Assembly: GCA_033439765.1 (NCBI GenBank)
Contig: JAULSN010000003.1
Location: 2,790,001 to 2,854,000 of the forward strand
Length of the DNA: 64,000 bases
Origin: Lasiosphaeria ovina
Lineage: Eukaryota > Ascomycota > Sordariomycetes > Sordariales > Lasiosphaeriaceae
Direction: 5' to 3'
The notes under the pieces were generated by a model that did not search any database, had not been told where the DNA came from, and was given only the letters and a program-made list of their open reading frames with translations. Both the position numbers and the translations under genes were made by a program. How positions within the stretch are numbered: position 1 is the first letter of the stretch; each line of letters begins with the position of its first letter. Below are positions 33,234 through 44,716 of this stretch, in pieces.

Positions 33234-34558
33234 GGCGCGATCGGGGCCGTTGAATCAGCAAGGGTGCCACTGTTACACGTGTGCGTGGCTCTCGCGGCGG
33301 CGCAGAAAATGTGGAGGACATGCATCCTGCCGCGAAATAAAGTTGTCATCTCGTCGGCCGACCCGTTGCAGAGACGTGGGGTTGAGCAGCAATCAGCCTG
33401 TAGCCTTTTCGTCTCATGTTGGTGAGCAACGATTATGCCGCCGCAACCACAACCGCAGCCTGCACTTGCCACTTGGGTTGGGTGTGCACATAGCATAGCA
33501 CATACCTTAATTCCTGCGGGTGTGCGACCTCAAACCTCTCGTCTCCGTTTTCGTCTTCTCTGGCGGGCGTCGTGGTTGCCGGGGTCATCCATTGGTTGGA
33601 TGTGCGCGCTTTCGAACGAATCAAATCGGACGGCGCAGGCAAGCCAAATGCACCCCAGACGGCAATCGCAACAGTCGCATTTCCACCAAGTGCATGGATG
33701 TCTAATGAATGGCGGCCAGCACAACGTTGCCACCGGCGTCGTGCCTGGAAAATGCTACCGATCCCGTCCTTGCACCTGCCGAATCCGGGTAGACGAGTCA
33801 CGGGCAAAGATGCAAGATGCATGAACCTTGATTTTGGCCGCAATCCTGGCGACCGAGTGTGCTGCCCCTCACCGAATCTCCAGCCAAGCAGCACTCCCGC
33901 CACGGGCTCTGCCGACTCGGCCATTCTCACCCGCTGTCGCTGGCATTTTTTAGTGCTGTGCCGCTGGCGCATGAACTGTTTGCACTCGCCACTGGGCATG
34001 CAAAAAAAAATGTTCCTGGTTTTTCTATATTTCTTTTTCTTTTCTTGTCTTGATGATCTTGGCGCATTAGTTCAATGCAGATCATTCAGCCATGCTATTT
34101 GTCAATTCAGCACTCTTCCAATAACTTCGAGCTGAAATCTGTCGTTGTTATTTGAGCCGAGGATCTCGATATCCCGCAACCACAAAAAGCGGCCCGAAAG
34201 GAACGTGGCCAACGTTGATCCATCGGGGCACGGGACACCTTTAATGAACCACCCCGGTCGTCCTGCACCAGGAAATCATGGCCGCTGTGGCCGTCGGACC
34301 CCCCGATTTTTTTCGGGATTGGATACCGTGAATCAGATAAATAGGAGCCTGGACACACATGCAATCCCATTTACACTCATTCCAGACATGCAACCCCTTG
34401 CATCCGGCTGTTCTAGAGCCTCCACGTCTTCGAGAAGCGACCATGACCCTGGACACGATTAATTAGTTCCGCATCTCTGCGAACAGGGCGAGGTGTAGGA
34501 CGACAACTTCCGCCAAAGACTCGCGCTATTGTCCCCCATCACCATCCGGGCTGCAGAA
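33234..34558. other. Intergenic region between divergent genes
   Basis: This is the shared upstream region of the membrane protein (leftward) and PI-PLC-like (rightward) genes. A 187-codon frame at 33572-34135 has no domain or splice support. I do not call it. Confidence 0.55.
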
Positions 34559-36605
34559 ATGTGGCACTCTTTAGTGACGGTCCTCCTATGGATCTGTCTA
34601 TGTTGGCAGACGCGGGCAGCCATTGTCCCTCCCCGAATCAGCTCCCTTGCCAGGGTCAAGAGCTACTCGCAGCCCCGACCTGCTCGACCAAGGGCCGCCG
34701 ATATCAGCGACGTAAACAATGTCGTTGATATTCGGGCCGGCCAAACAACCTCACTCGCAAAGAACGACCAGGGAGACACGTGTCTGGCGTCAGACCGTGT
34801 GTACAGCACCGAGACAATGCCAGCTGGGAGCTTTATGCCGTGGCAATACATGCTGCCCATAAACTCGGGTGCCAGCCACAAGTACTACATCACAATTGGT
34901 CCGTTCGCCCATCACGACATCTGGCCACAACCTGCAGTGCTAACACTAATCCACAGTCAATCTGACTCCGTACCGCTTCGTCAAGACGAGTCAGAATTCG
35001 TACCAGTTTGATGTATTTGACTTTGGCGATATTCCATCCGGAAAGGCGAGACAAAACACAATGACTTACACGAACAGGGTCGGAGCAAATCCTGTCGATG
35101 ACAACGGCGAAGCTTACTACCAACTCCAGGGAACAGGAAGGACGTTCACAATCCGCGGGACCACGCACATCCCAGGATCCTACCCCATGCGTACTGTCGT
35201 CGACCTCACGGGGATGGGGCTGGGCCAGCGAGAGTACGGGGACCCGGCGCCAGAAGCGTCCGTCACCTTGGTAATCACGGGGAGCGAGCAGTACGGCTAC
35301 ATCACGTCCCTTGACTTTGGGCAGCAGAACAACTGGATGCGGCAGCTGTACGATGTGATCAAGGGCCGCCAGCTGCGGCACGTCGTCATGCCGGGGTCGC
35401 ACGACGCCGGCATGGGAACCATCAGCCAAGCCTGGATCGGACTCGGCAGCTCGCCAAACACGCAGACCCAGGGGCTTAATACGTACGACCAGCTGCGGGC
35501 AGGATCACGTTGGTTTGACATGCGGCTCGTGAGCGTGAACGGCGGTGACTTTTGGGCCGCCCACGTCAACGACGAGACCAGCAACACCCCCGTCGGCGCG
35601 ACCGGAGAAGCCGTCAACGACATCATCGCCGGGATCAACCGCTTCACGCAGGAGAGTCCGGGCGAGGTCATCATCCTGTGGGTGCGGTACCTGGTCAACC
35701 TCGACAGCAGCATCGACGGCAGGACGCGGTACTGGAGCGCCGCCAAGGCCAACGAGTTCTACACCAAGCTCGAGAGCATCAACAACCGATGCACCAGCGG
35801 CCTGGACAAGACTACCAAGTTCGACCGGTTGGCAGCCCAGAAGTTCCTCGACCAAAATGGCGGCAAGGGCTGCGTGCTGATCATGACCGACGGCCGGCTG
35901 CAGGCCGGCGTGCCAACGGAGCGTCCGGCGTCGGGCATCTTCCACGGGCCCGACTGGATGGACCGTGACGACTTCTGGGCCAACAAGGGCGACACGGCGT
36001 CGCTGGCGGCGGCGCAGGTGGCGCACATGACGGGCACGCCGCGCGACAACGGCGGCGGCGACAGCTTCCTGATCACGCAGTGGCAGTGCACGCCAGACGT
36101 GGTCACGGCCACGCTGTACGGCCTGTCCAGCATCGCCATCCTGCCCACGAACCCGTCGCTGTACTGGGCCGCCGTGAACTCCATGAGCCCCGAGGCCTGG
36201 CCGACGGTGGTCCTGCAGGACTACCTCGGCCTGATCCACACCGGCGAGAGCGCCTTCCCTGGCCAGCTCGGCGCCGAGGCCCGCGTGCTGGCCATGGGCC
36301 TCAACCTCTACATGGTCAGCCAGAACTGCGCCGTTAGTAGCCGCAGGAGCCCGCTGCTCAAGAGTCGTGTTGCTGCCGCTTCTGTTGTTGCTTCTGATAC
36401 TTCTGCCGCTAAGGCCGTCGCTGCGCCCGCCGCGGACGCGCCGTTCGCCGGCGTCATCTACGCTAACGGCACCGTGGACCGGGCTCCGGCGCCCGGCTTC
36501 CACTTGGGCCGGCCAGCCGTGTTGAAGAATGGCACCGTCCTTGGGAACGGTACTGTCTTGTCTGGGGACAGGCCGAATCCGCACTTCCGCTCCAAGCTGT
36601 ATTGA
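34559..36605 (+). CDS. Secreted PI-PLC X-domain phosphodiesterase-like protein, 662 aa
   Basis: Exons 34559-34898 and 34957-36605 join in frame (intron 58 bp, branch GCTAAC). The ATG at 34559 opens a signal peptide (MWHSLVTVLLWICLCWQTRA). An all-beta N-terminal part (YYITIVNLTPYRFVKTSQNS) is followed by the PI-PLC X fold: VVMPGSHDAGM with catalytic His about 262, RWFDMRL with the conserved Arg, FWAAHVND with the second His about 316, and EVIILWVRYLVNLD. These match bacterial-type, Ca-independent phosphatidylinositol phosphodiesterases. The last 80 residues are Ala/Ser-rich with several NGT sequons. It probably acts outside the cell on phosphoinositide or GPI-type substrates. The substrate is inferred. 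Confidence 0.85.
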
Positions 36606-37557
36606 TAGTTGACTGAATATGGCTATTTGGTTCAGGTTTTCTTTTGGAAATATTATGACATGAATTAGTATGTACAGTACGAGACAAACGCGGATATTCT
36701 GTCCATCCACTGCGTCTCAAAGATCACAGTGATATGATTCAGTGCCTCGTTGTTGACTTCGCCCCTTGCCAACGACGACGGTTGATTGGGCAACACGGTT
36801 GCAGACAACGTTGATTAGGACACCCGCCTTTCCTCCGAGGCCATGACGGAATTTGCGTGGCAGCAGCAAAATCAAAATCCTGTTTCATCATCGCTGGAAA
36901 GCCAAGCTTCCACATTTCTCTCCTCGTCGGCTTGGGCTATATAGCTTGTACGCAGTGGGTCGGTGGTGTCCCCTGAACAACAAAATCACGGCAAAGGAAC
37001 TGCGCTATGGCGAAGAAGGGTGAGCTCGTCCAATGAAGACAACGACACGTTGAGCCGCACCCGGTTTTCAGGTCGAGCCTCATCAGCTTGCGCCGCGTGT
37101 TTGCGCCAGCGTGTCATTAGAGGGTCCCGAACGTAAGGAACCGCGTGCCTAATCGAGAACGTGGCATGACGTGAGCCGCGGCGGTGATCGGCAGAGGGCA
37201 AGGGGGCAAAGATCTTTGGTTTCCCGTATTGCAATTAACGAATACGCTCTTTTGTTACCTCACTCTTGTCGATCACTCGCTTCTTCTGCAGTTCAACTAG
37301 CATATAATCTTCAGCCAAGGCCCCCCGATCTGGCCGATCTGGCCGCTGTCGTTCCAAGCCAAATGGGTCAAATTTCGTCCCATGCTCTTCCTTCTTATAT
37401 CGTCAAGTGCAGCATATCGTCAACCAACCCCAATACACCAGCACTCGATTGAACATCAAGAATCAGGATTGCCGCGGATTGCTCGCCATCCCTAAATCCA
37501 GCCGACATAAGCCGCCATCAACGCTTCACCGCCTCTCAGCTCCGCTCGTTCATCAAA
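36606..37557. other. Intergenic region
   Basis: This is the 3' flank of the PI-PLC-like gene and the promoter of the small secreted protein gene. No other feature is seen. Confidence 0.6.
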
Positions 37558-38037
37558 ATGTTTTCTTTTACCGGTACAACTAGCATCGTCTTTTCTCTAC
37601 TCTCCGCGCTGGCGCTGGCCAGCCCGTGCACCGCGCAGAACACCACCACCCAGTTCCCCGAGCCAATCAAGATCGGGCGATTCGGCTACCCACACTTATA
37701 TTCGTTCATCGCATGTACGTTTCTGTTGCCCTGCTTTACTCTCAACACGCACCATACTGGCCCAAACACGCACAGGGACGCCCGTCAAGTCGACCATCCC
37801 GGACCTGTGCTTCAACCACACCGTCGTCCAGGGCGTCTCGGCCGGCGTCCCGGTCAACCCTCGTGCGGCCACCCGTTCCAGGTCGACGGATTCAACCTCT
37901 CGCTCATCTGCGACAATGGGACTCCCTCGGACGCGGCTGAGCAGGTCACGGCGCTCGCCACCGACGGCACGCAGACGCACAACTGCACCGCCGTCCCGCT
38001 GACCATTAACCTGTTGCACGTGATCTGGTTTTACTGA
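37558..38037 (+). pseudogene. Small secreted Cys-containing protein, apparently frame-broken
   Basis: The ATG at 37558 opens a clear signal peptide (MFSFTGTTSIVFSLLSALAL). A 61-bp intron (37715-37775; GTACGT..CACAG) then gives the protein-like stretch TPVKSTIPDLCFNHTVVQGV followed by SAGVPVNP. In that frame the sequence degenerates to Arg/Ser-rich residues. One base over, it continues sensibly as CGHPFQVDGFNLSLICDNGT, up to the stop at 38037. The coherent protein thus switches frame near 37860. Without splicing, the whole region is open but reads as an improbable His/Pro/Arg-rich segment. Either a one-base error or mutation exists here, or the splicing is more complex. N-glycosylation sequons (NHT, NLS, NGT) and four Cys suggest an extracellular product. 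The family is unknown. Confidence 0.5.
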
Positions 38038-39402
38038 GCATTGAATTGTCTGACTAGATCGGTCTAAAATACAGGTAAAAAGCGTCTTCATATAGCCAAC
38101 AAGACCTCTGAATATCCCCACGGAAATCCGTATCCTGGCCGAGCCTTTAGAGCAACCGGAGTGCCGTAGACTGAGCGGATCTCCGGTTGTGAGGGAGTTT
38201 GAGGGCATTCGGGCGTAAGCTAAGGAAGTAAACAGAAGCTAGGAAAGAGAATGGCTCATTTTGCACACTAGGGTCAATTTTAGGGCGACATAACCCGTAC
38301 GATTGCGGGTTCGGGACTAACTTGGCGCAGAGCTATATCTGTCAGTGAGTGGCTGGGTAGACGACGGGGGTTGTTACGGAGGCGAATTGACGGGTGACTA
38401 ATAATTGTTATGATGAGTGTACAATCGAATAAACCCTCTTCTCTTTATGCTCGTACTTTATTCGATATAGGTGGAGAGCATCGCCCGAGTTGAGCACCTA
38501 ATTCAGGGTTAATTATGGGATTCCACACGTCAGGGTTATAAACGGTCCAAGCGAATGCTGCGGGTAAAGTTGCACATCACGCACTCCGTAATATCGGAAG
38601 AAAGCAGACGTTTGGAATCTTTGGATTTGTCTGTTAAACTTGTTGTTAGCTTGGCATTTGTTCTTTCCTTGTCCGAATCGCCGCCCCGATGGAGGACGTT
38701 GAGGGGTTTTGGCCCTGGCAAGAAGCGTTAAAACCGTTGGAGGGCAGCTGGGAGGCGCCGAGCGGCCCACTTTTTTCGGCCTCCCGAATGGCACCTAAAA
38801 CCCGAAAGCCAATATTCCTCCTCGTGTCGCATCTTTTCCTAGCACTAACTGACAGCGCTCCGTGCTGTTACTGGTGCCATTCATTTCTCGCCAGGCGCTC
38901 CTTCCTGGGGCGATACCGGCTTTTCTTCCAGTTATCGGTGGACTTCCCTGTGCATCCATTTGGGAAGGAACTTGCCCACAAGGGGGTGGTCTGATGCTGC
39001 CACTCGCACCCCACCCAGCTTCGGTCCGAAGCTCGATGCATCCGCCGGTTGGACAAATTCAGGGGACCACAGCCTAGAACCCCCCACTGTTCCTGCGAAG
39101 CCCGGCAGTCTGTGAGGTGCCTGCGCACCTCACGCCACCCAGTTGCTCCAGAACCCACGAATCGCGCCTTGGCAGCGCATCATCAACACAACCTAGCAGT
39201 AGCAACCTGCCAACGTGCATCATGCAGACATCAGCGCATTCCCTCGTCATGCTCTTGTTGTCGGGGAGCGGCGACCGGCCCGCAATAGCCGCATACTTTC
39301 GGCGACAGAAAAAAGATAAAACGATGCAGCGTCGACGGGGCTCTTCGCAATAGCAAGCGTTTGCATCGCACTCAACTCAGCATCGAGAAAAACAAAGCAA
39401 AA
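38038..39402. other. Intergenic region upstream of pyruvate decarboxylase
   Basis: The region has no coding signal. It includes the pyruvate decarboxylase promoter. A purine-rich leader (AAAACAAAGCAAAAATG) precedes the start codon. Confidence 0.6.
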
Positions 39403-41109
39403 ATGTCAGCACACGACAAAAAGTTCACAGTCGGCGACTATCTTGCCCAGCGCCTGGCCGAGATTGGCATCCGCCATCATTTTGTCGTGCCGGGCGACTA
39501 CAATCTCATCCTCCTCGACAAGCTCTCGGCCAATCCCAACCTGACCGAAATTGGCTGTGCAAATGAGCTCAACTGCTCCATGGCCGCCGAGGGCTACGCC
39601 CGGGCCAACGGCGCCTCCGTCTGCGTCGTCACCTTCAGTGTCGGCGCCCTCTCGGCCTTCAACGGCACGGGAAGCGCCTACGCCGAGAACCTGCCCCTGA
39701 TTCTCGTCAGCGGATCTCCAAACACCAACGATGCCGGCCAGTTCCACATCCTGCACCACACTCTGGGCAATGGCGACTACACGTACCAGTACGAAATGGC
39801 CAAGAAGATCACATGTTGCGCTGTCGCAGTTGCGCGCGCCGAAGAGGCCCCGCGCCTGATTGACCGCGCCATCCGGCACGCCCTCCTGGCCCGCAAGCCG
39901 TGCTACATCGAGATCCCCACCAACTTGGCCGGCGCCTCTTGCGTGCGGCCGGGACCAATCAGCGCCGTCACCGACTACGTTGTCAGCGACCCGGCCGCGC
40001 TTGAAGCTGCCGGCAACTGCGCCTCCGAGTATCTCAGTGGCAAGCTGAAGCCCGTGATCCTCGTCGGGCCCAAGCTGCGACGGGCTGGAGCCGAGGCCGA
40101 ACTGCTCCGGCTGGCCGAAGCAATGGGGTGTGCCGTCGCTGTGCAGCCCGCGGCCAAGGGCATGTTCCCTGAAGACCACCCTCAGTTTGTCGGCATCTTC
40201 TGGGGTCAGGTCAGTACCGGCGCAGCCGATACCATCGTGCACTGGGCTGACGCTCTCATTTGCGTGGGAACTGTCTTCAACGATTACAGCACCGTTGGCT
40301 GGACCGCCGTTCCCGATATCCCCCTGATGGCGGCCGACATGGACCATGTCACCTTCCCAGGCGCCCACTTCAGCCGTGTGCGGCTCCCCGAATTCCTTGG
40401 TCGCCTCGCCGAGCAGGTGTCCTTCAACGACACAACAATGGTCGAATACAATCGCCTGCGGCCAGATCCCCTGCACCTACATGTCGCCGCCCCCGAGGAC
40501 GCGCTGACCCGAAAGGAGATCTCGCGACAAGTGCAAGAGATGCTCGGTCCCAAGACGTCGTTGTTTGTCGAGACTGGAGACAGCTGGTTCAACGGGATCC
40601 AGCTCAAGCTGCCGCAAGGCGCGCAGTTCGAGATTGAGATGCAATGGGGCCACATCGGCTGGTCCATACCGGCGTCATTCGGCTACGCCCTGCACTACCC
40701 GGAGCGGCGGACCATTGTCATGGTCGGCGACGGCTCGTTCCAGGTCACGGCGCAGGAGGTGTCGCAGATGGTGCGGTTCCGCATCCCCATCACCATCATC
40801 CTCATCAACAACCGCGGCTACACCATCGAGGTGGAGATCCACGACGGCTCGTACAACAAGATCAAGAATTGGGACTACGCCATGCTCATCAGGGCCTTCA
40901 ACAGCACCGACGGCGACGCCAAGGGCCTCGTGGCCAACACAGCGGGCGAGCTGGCCGAGGCGATCGCCGTCGCGGCCAAGCACGATGGCGGCCCTACCCT
41001 GATCGAGTGCACCATCGACCAGGACGACTGCAGCCGAGAGCTGATCACGTGGGGCCACTATGTAGCCTCCGCCAATGCCAGGCCGCCGAGACACCAGCGT
41101 GAGGACTGA
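39403..41109 (+). CDS. cfp: Pyruvate decarboxylase, 568 aa, single exon
   Basis: The ATG at 39403 starts 568 residues, full length for the family. The enzyme converts pyruvate to acetaldehyde and CO2 with thiamine diphosphate in the cytosol. Key sites are present: the cofactor Glu in CANELNCSMAAEGYARANG (about 55), the catalytic His pair in ILHHTLG (about 118-119), the substrate-binding WGHIGWSIPA, and the thiamine motif GDGSFQVTAQEVSQM ending in INNRGYTIE (about 442-471). The sequence is of the plant/Zymomonas type (FSVGALSAFNGTGSAYAENL), not the baker's yeast type. In Neurospora crassa the protein of this type is CFP, which also forms cytoplasmic filaments. The symbol follows that and rests on recall of the family. 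It is intronless and probably highly expressed. Confidence 0.95.
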   Translation: MSAHDKKFTVGDYLAQRLAEIGIRHHFVVPGDYNLILLDKLSANPNLTEIGCANELNCSMAAEGYARANGASVCVVTFSVGALSAFNGTGSAYAENLPLILVSGSPNTNDAGQFHILHHTLGNGDYTYQYEMAKKITCCAVAVARAEEAPRLIDRAIRHALLARKPCYIEIPTNLAGASCVRPGPISAVTDYVVSDPAALEAAGNCASEYLSGKLKPVILVGPKLRRAGAEAELLRLAEAMGCAVAVQPAAKGMFPEDHPQFVGIFWGQVSTGAADTIVHWADALICVGTVFNDYSTVGWTAVPDIPLMAADMDHVTFPGAHFSRVRLPEFLGRLAEQVSFNDTTMVEYNRLRPDPLHLHVAAPEDALTRKEISRQVQEMLGPKTSLFVETGDSWFNGIQLKLPQGAQFEIEMQWGHIGWSIPASFGYALHYPERRTIVMVGDGSFQVTAQEVSQMVRFRIPITIILINNRGYTIEVEIHDGSYNKIKNWDYAMLIRAFNSTDGDAKGLVANTAGELAEAIAVAAKHDGGPTLIECTIDQDDCSRELITWGHYVASANARPPRHQRED

Positions 41110-41622
41110 CGCTTGGGAAGGTTCACCGGGTTCTGTGTAATATGGGTTTTTGTGTCGGTTGGCGTTTAAAGGAAGGGAAATACTGGCATGGTTATTAGAA
41201 TATGACAAGGCTACGGTCTAGATGTCGTGATAATGGGTTTGGCCAGTGGTAGAGTACTAGACTGGAAATAATTAGACATTGAGACATGAATATTGAACAA
41301 TAATGCCACTTCTACGTTTTCGGAAGTTCCTAATGCCTATCAAAAGACGCAATAGAGCTAGTGATAGTGAGATGATAGACTATCTCGCATCACTTTGGGC
41401 AAGTCCCTTTTGGCCCGAGGTGGTAACCAGGAAGCAACTGGGAAATTTGTGCCGAGTACGAGAATCTTTGATATGCGGGCAATAATCGTGAACACGAAGC
41501 ATCACTCGGGGCTGGATCACTACTCACCTCTCTCACGACGCCGTCGACTTTCCGACATTACTTTTTGAGTATTTGATTCGCGCCTATGAAACTCCCCGCC
41601 TCATGCCATCCACGCCACCCAC

Positions 41623-41667
41623 CACGCTATGCTATGCCACGCTATGCTATGCCACGCTATGCTATGC
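41623..41667. repeat. 15-bp tandem repeat, three exact units
   Basis: CACGCTATGCTATGC occurs three times, followed by degenerate TACGC units. Confidence 0.9.
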
Positions 41668-42245
41668 TACGCTACGCTGTCCACCGCCGCCCCTTTCTTG
41701 CCAATAAATAATATCCTAGTAGTAAAAGTTCAAAGCAAACCAGAACCAAGTCATTATCCATGTAAGTCCCCCCTTCCTCCCAAACAGAGGATGCAAACCC
41801 CAGAAAAAAAAAGGAAACGAGACCCCGTCTTCCATCCTGCGATGTCGTGGTTGTGATGCTCCCCGGCCGCTGGTGACGACGTGTTTGTGTCTGTGGCTGT
41901 GGAGGGGGCGTTCGTGCCTGAGTCTGTCGAGATCTGCGTGGGCATGCATCATTCCATTCGTTCCGTGCATTAAAAGTGAGCATTTTTGCGTTTGTTCCTT
42001 TCCTTTTTATCGCCCCCCCCACCCAATTCCTCTTCCTCTCTTTTCTCTTTCTTTTTGCTCGCACGGCTGACTTCATCATCATATTGGAGTTCAAGATGGC
42101 GACAGGGGATGACTCGCCCAAACAGGTATTATGCATGCTACTGGGAGGGGTATTGGCAGTTCGTGGCATCACTTTCTTGGTACAAAGAAGATGGCATGGC
42201 AAGTCTGGTTTTAGCTTTTGGGCGGTTTGCGCGTTCATCTTACGG

Positions 42246-42320
42246 TTGTGCGTGTGCGTGTGCGTGTGCGTGTGCGTGTGCGTGTGCGTGTGCGTGTGCG
42301 TGTGCGTGTGCGTGTGTGTG
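42246..42320. repeat. GTGTGC hexanucleotide microsatellite
   Basis: About twelve uninterrupted GTGCGT-type hexamers lie roughly 155 bp past the stop codon of the Gln-rich gene and are probably in its 3' UTR. The alternating purine-pyrimidine sequence is prone to Z-DNA. Confidence 0.9.
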
Positions 42321-42474
42321 CTCCGCCGGGCTACGTAGCACGCTTGGTTTGGATTTGTAAAGGAGCTCCGGGTTTGGTACCTGGACATGGCGTCTTCACC
42401 CAGTGCATCATTCATTGTCTGTATCAAAACCCCTTTCACTCGTGTCAGGTGTGGATGGAGAGAGAGTGTGGCGC

Positions 42475-43173
42475 CTAGGGCGACATGAAGCTGTTGTAGC
42501 CGTTGTCGGGCGTCAGCGGCATGCCAGCCTGCGGGTTCCCGCCAGGAGACGTCATGTGCTGCCCTAGGCCCGCATCGTCAGACGAAGCCACGTCCGAGGG
42601 GAAGCCGGTGGTGGTGTCGACGCGGGTCGCGCCAGTGCGCGGCATCATGGTGCTCGGGTCCAGCTGCTGCAGCTGTTGCTGCTGCCTCTGCTGGTGCTGC
42701 TGCGCCTGCTGCTGCTGGCGGGCGTGATGATGCGCCTGCTGCTGTGCCTGGGCCTGCTGCTGGGGGGTGACGCCGTAGGGCGGGTACGAGCCGACCATGC
42801 GCGACTGCATGCTCTGGGCCTGCATGGCGTTCTGCGGCGGCATGACCATGTTGTGGTATGTGGGGTGGCGCAGGCCGAAGACGTTCTGCACCTGCGGCAT
42901 GCTCGACGGATGCATCGATCCCATGGGCATGCGCGCCGGCATCGAGTTGATCGGCGGCGAGCCCGGTCCCACCATGCCCATCGGCGGCGCGCAGAGATCC
43001 TCGATGATGGGCCCCGCTGGGAACCCGCTCGCCCACATGGCACCAGGCTGGTACTGCTGCTGTTGTTGGTGCTGTGCCATCTGGTTCATGCCGTGGCCTG
43101 CGTATGTTGATGGGGGATATGTGAGAATCTGTCCGTTGGGGGACATCTGCTGCTGCCCTGGGTATGGTGAGTA

Positions 43174-43206
<33 letters not shown>

Positions 43207-43290
43207 AAGCTGTTGTTGTTGGCCATCATATCGCGGAGGATATGGCGACATCTGGTACGTGTTCTGGGGGATGTACTGTGAGCGATTCAT
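42475..43290 (-). CDS. Glutamine-rich disordered protein, 271 aa
   Basis: The ATG at 43290 opens one exon of 271 residues. It is low in hydrophobic residues and rich in Gln, Met, Pro and Tyr, with poly-Gln runs (Q11 near residue 29, from a CTG repeat at about 43167-43216) and QQA repeats near residues 180-210. PYPPRYDG, YSPYPGQQQMSPNG and a C-terminal PLTPDNGYNSFMSP are the most distinctive segments. Such composition is typical of fungal transcriptional regulators or RNA-granule proteins, but no DNA-binding domain is seen. The function is unknown. Confidence 0.7.
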
Positions 43291-44425
43291 GATGACCGAC
43301 TGTCGGTGTTCGTCGCCGATTGCCTCGTGGAGAAGGCGAGGGGTGAGAGGCTCAGAAGCCCGGATTGCTCGACTGAGGCTACTTCTGGGTTGATTTCAGG
43401 TCGTGAGAGAGTCGAGGCAGTCTGCGGCGGGTTACCTTCAGGTTGTCAAAATCAGAAGCAGGATGAAGGAGGATCAGCAGAGCAGCCAAGCGGCGAGGTA
43501 CGACTACCTTATATTCATTTCGAAATAGCACCTGTCAAAACTCGCTTCAAACTGGTGGCCGAGGTGCGAGACTTGCGCAACCCCGCCCAGTCCTCACCGG
43601 CCGGGCTGGGACACGTCCGTCAAGTGTTTGGCGTGTGGCCGGCTTGTACGGCGAGGCTAGCTTCGGCTAGCTAAAATAAAAAATCCGGGGAGATTCGGGC
43701 GCTTGCTCAGCAGAAAGAGAAGTGATAGGTCCAGGAGACTCAAGTGTCTCGCCGACGGTTTGGAAATGGAGAGGACGAGACGGGGGGAGCGCGAGACTTA
43801 TGAGACGGCCACCACGTGGGCGCTTTTGTGACGTTTGGAGCCAGCTCGTTTGCCCGTTTCATGGCGCAGCCGCCGGGGGCAGGGGTCAGGTGGCCGGGCC
43901 CGGACCGGGCCGCGGCCGTTGACAATTCTCCGTTGCGGCGCAGCCAAAGTCGGAGTCCAGACCTCGGCGATTTGTGAGTGCATGGAAACCACAACCTCGT
44001 TTAGCATTCCATTTCATCGCTAATCTCGTTGTTTTTGCTCTTCCTGGAAAAGGTCGTCGTCAAGCATCGTAGTGAAACTGAAGTTAAAGGGGTAATCGCG
44101 ATTCAGGGGCTGTGCACAACATTCGGCCTGTCCACTTCACAACGCTCGACAAGCCAAATCCTGGAATCAGAGATTGTCAGCACAGCAATTACAAATCTCA
44201 GGTGTGTGTTAAATCCGTTCAAGAGGCCGTATCCCCTGTGCCTTGGTTCCGCGGAATTCAAAATCATTCCCTCCACCTTCGGCCCAAACAGCCAAAGACA
44301 CCGTCGGGTCATCTGACTCAGCCCGACGGTTCCCGAAACGCATCCGGTGCCCTGGCGGCCATCTAATGATCACAAATCACTGACTTCCGGGGATAACAGA
44401 GTCTGCCCTCCAACTAGGCCTGGAA
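43291..44425. other. Intergenic region between divergent genes
   Basis: This is shared upstream DNA of the Gln-rich gene and the small plus-strand gene. Short frames only. No repeats or RNA genes are seen. Confidence 0.6.
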
Positions 44426-44716
44426 ATGGGACTCATCGCTTCCAAAGCTCAGGCTCAGAAGGAGCCGGAGGTCGACGCCGACACGCACCTCAAGTCCCCA
44501 AAGCCAGAATCCCCAAGGCTAGAGCCCCCAAAGCTAGAATCCCCAAAGGCAGAAGTCAGCAGTCCGCCCCCGCCGACGGAGAAGAAAAGAGCACCAACAT
44601 TCACGCTCGAGAGCTTCCCCTCGTTCAAGATAAACCCGATTCCGATTCCAAATTGGTTGCGTCCGCAGCGCAAGGCGACCGTATCGAACGACGGCGACTT
44701 CATGCAGATGTTGTGA
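44426..44716 (+). CDS. Small Pro/Ser/Lys-rich protein with N-myristoylation signal, 96 aa
   Basis: The ATG at 44426 (TGGAAATGGGA) opens MGLIASKA, which fits the N-myristoyltransferase consensus (Gly2, small residue at 6, basic at 7). It is followed by short imperfect repeats of the type SPKPESPRLEPPKLESPK, encoded by a roughly 15-bp repeat, and a more ordered C-terminal part (FTLESFPSFKINPIPIPNWL). The protein is probably a membrane-attached peripheral protein. The family is not recognised. The gene is short and could be spurious, but the start, composition and tail are protein-like. Confidence 0.5.
   Translation: MGLIASKAQAQKEPEVDADTHLKSPKPESPRLEPPKLESPKAEVSSPPPPTEKKRAPTFTLESFPSFKINPIPIPNWLRPQRKATVSNDGDFMQML

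Larger units (their letters stand above)
41110..42474. other. Intergenic region rich in simple repeats
   Basis: This lies between the 3' ends of pyruvate decarboxylase (+) and the Gln-rich gene (-). Frames through the repeats (for example the minus-strand 41672-42439 frame with poly-Thr-His) are artefacts. Two tandem repeats are listed separately. Confidence 0.65.

Noticed and set aside
33572..34135. 187-codon plus-strand frame
   Set aside because: It lies in the divergent promoter region, is rich in Arg/Trp/Pro from GC content, and has no domain.
41240..41275. tRNA-like phrase GTGGTAGAGTACTAGACTGG
   Set aside because: No acceptor stem pairing and no GGTTCGAATCC-type T-loop follow, so it is not a tRNA gene.
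41672..42439. 255-codon minus-strand frame with a Thr-His run
   Set aside because: It is created by the GTGTGC microsatellite in the 3' flank of the Gln-rich gene.
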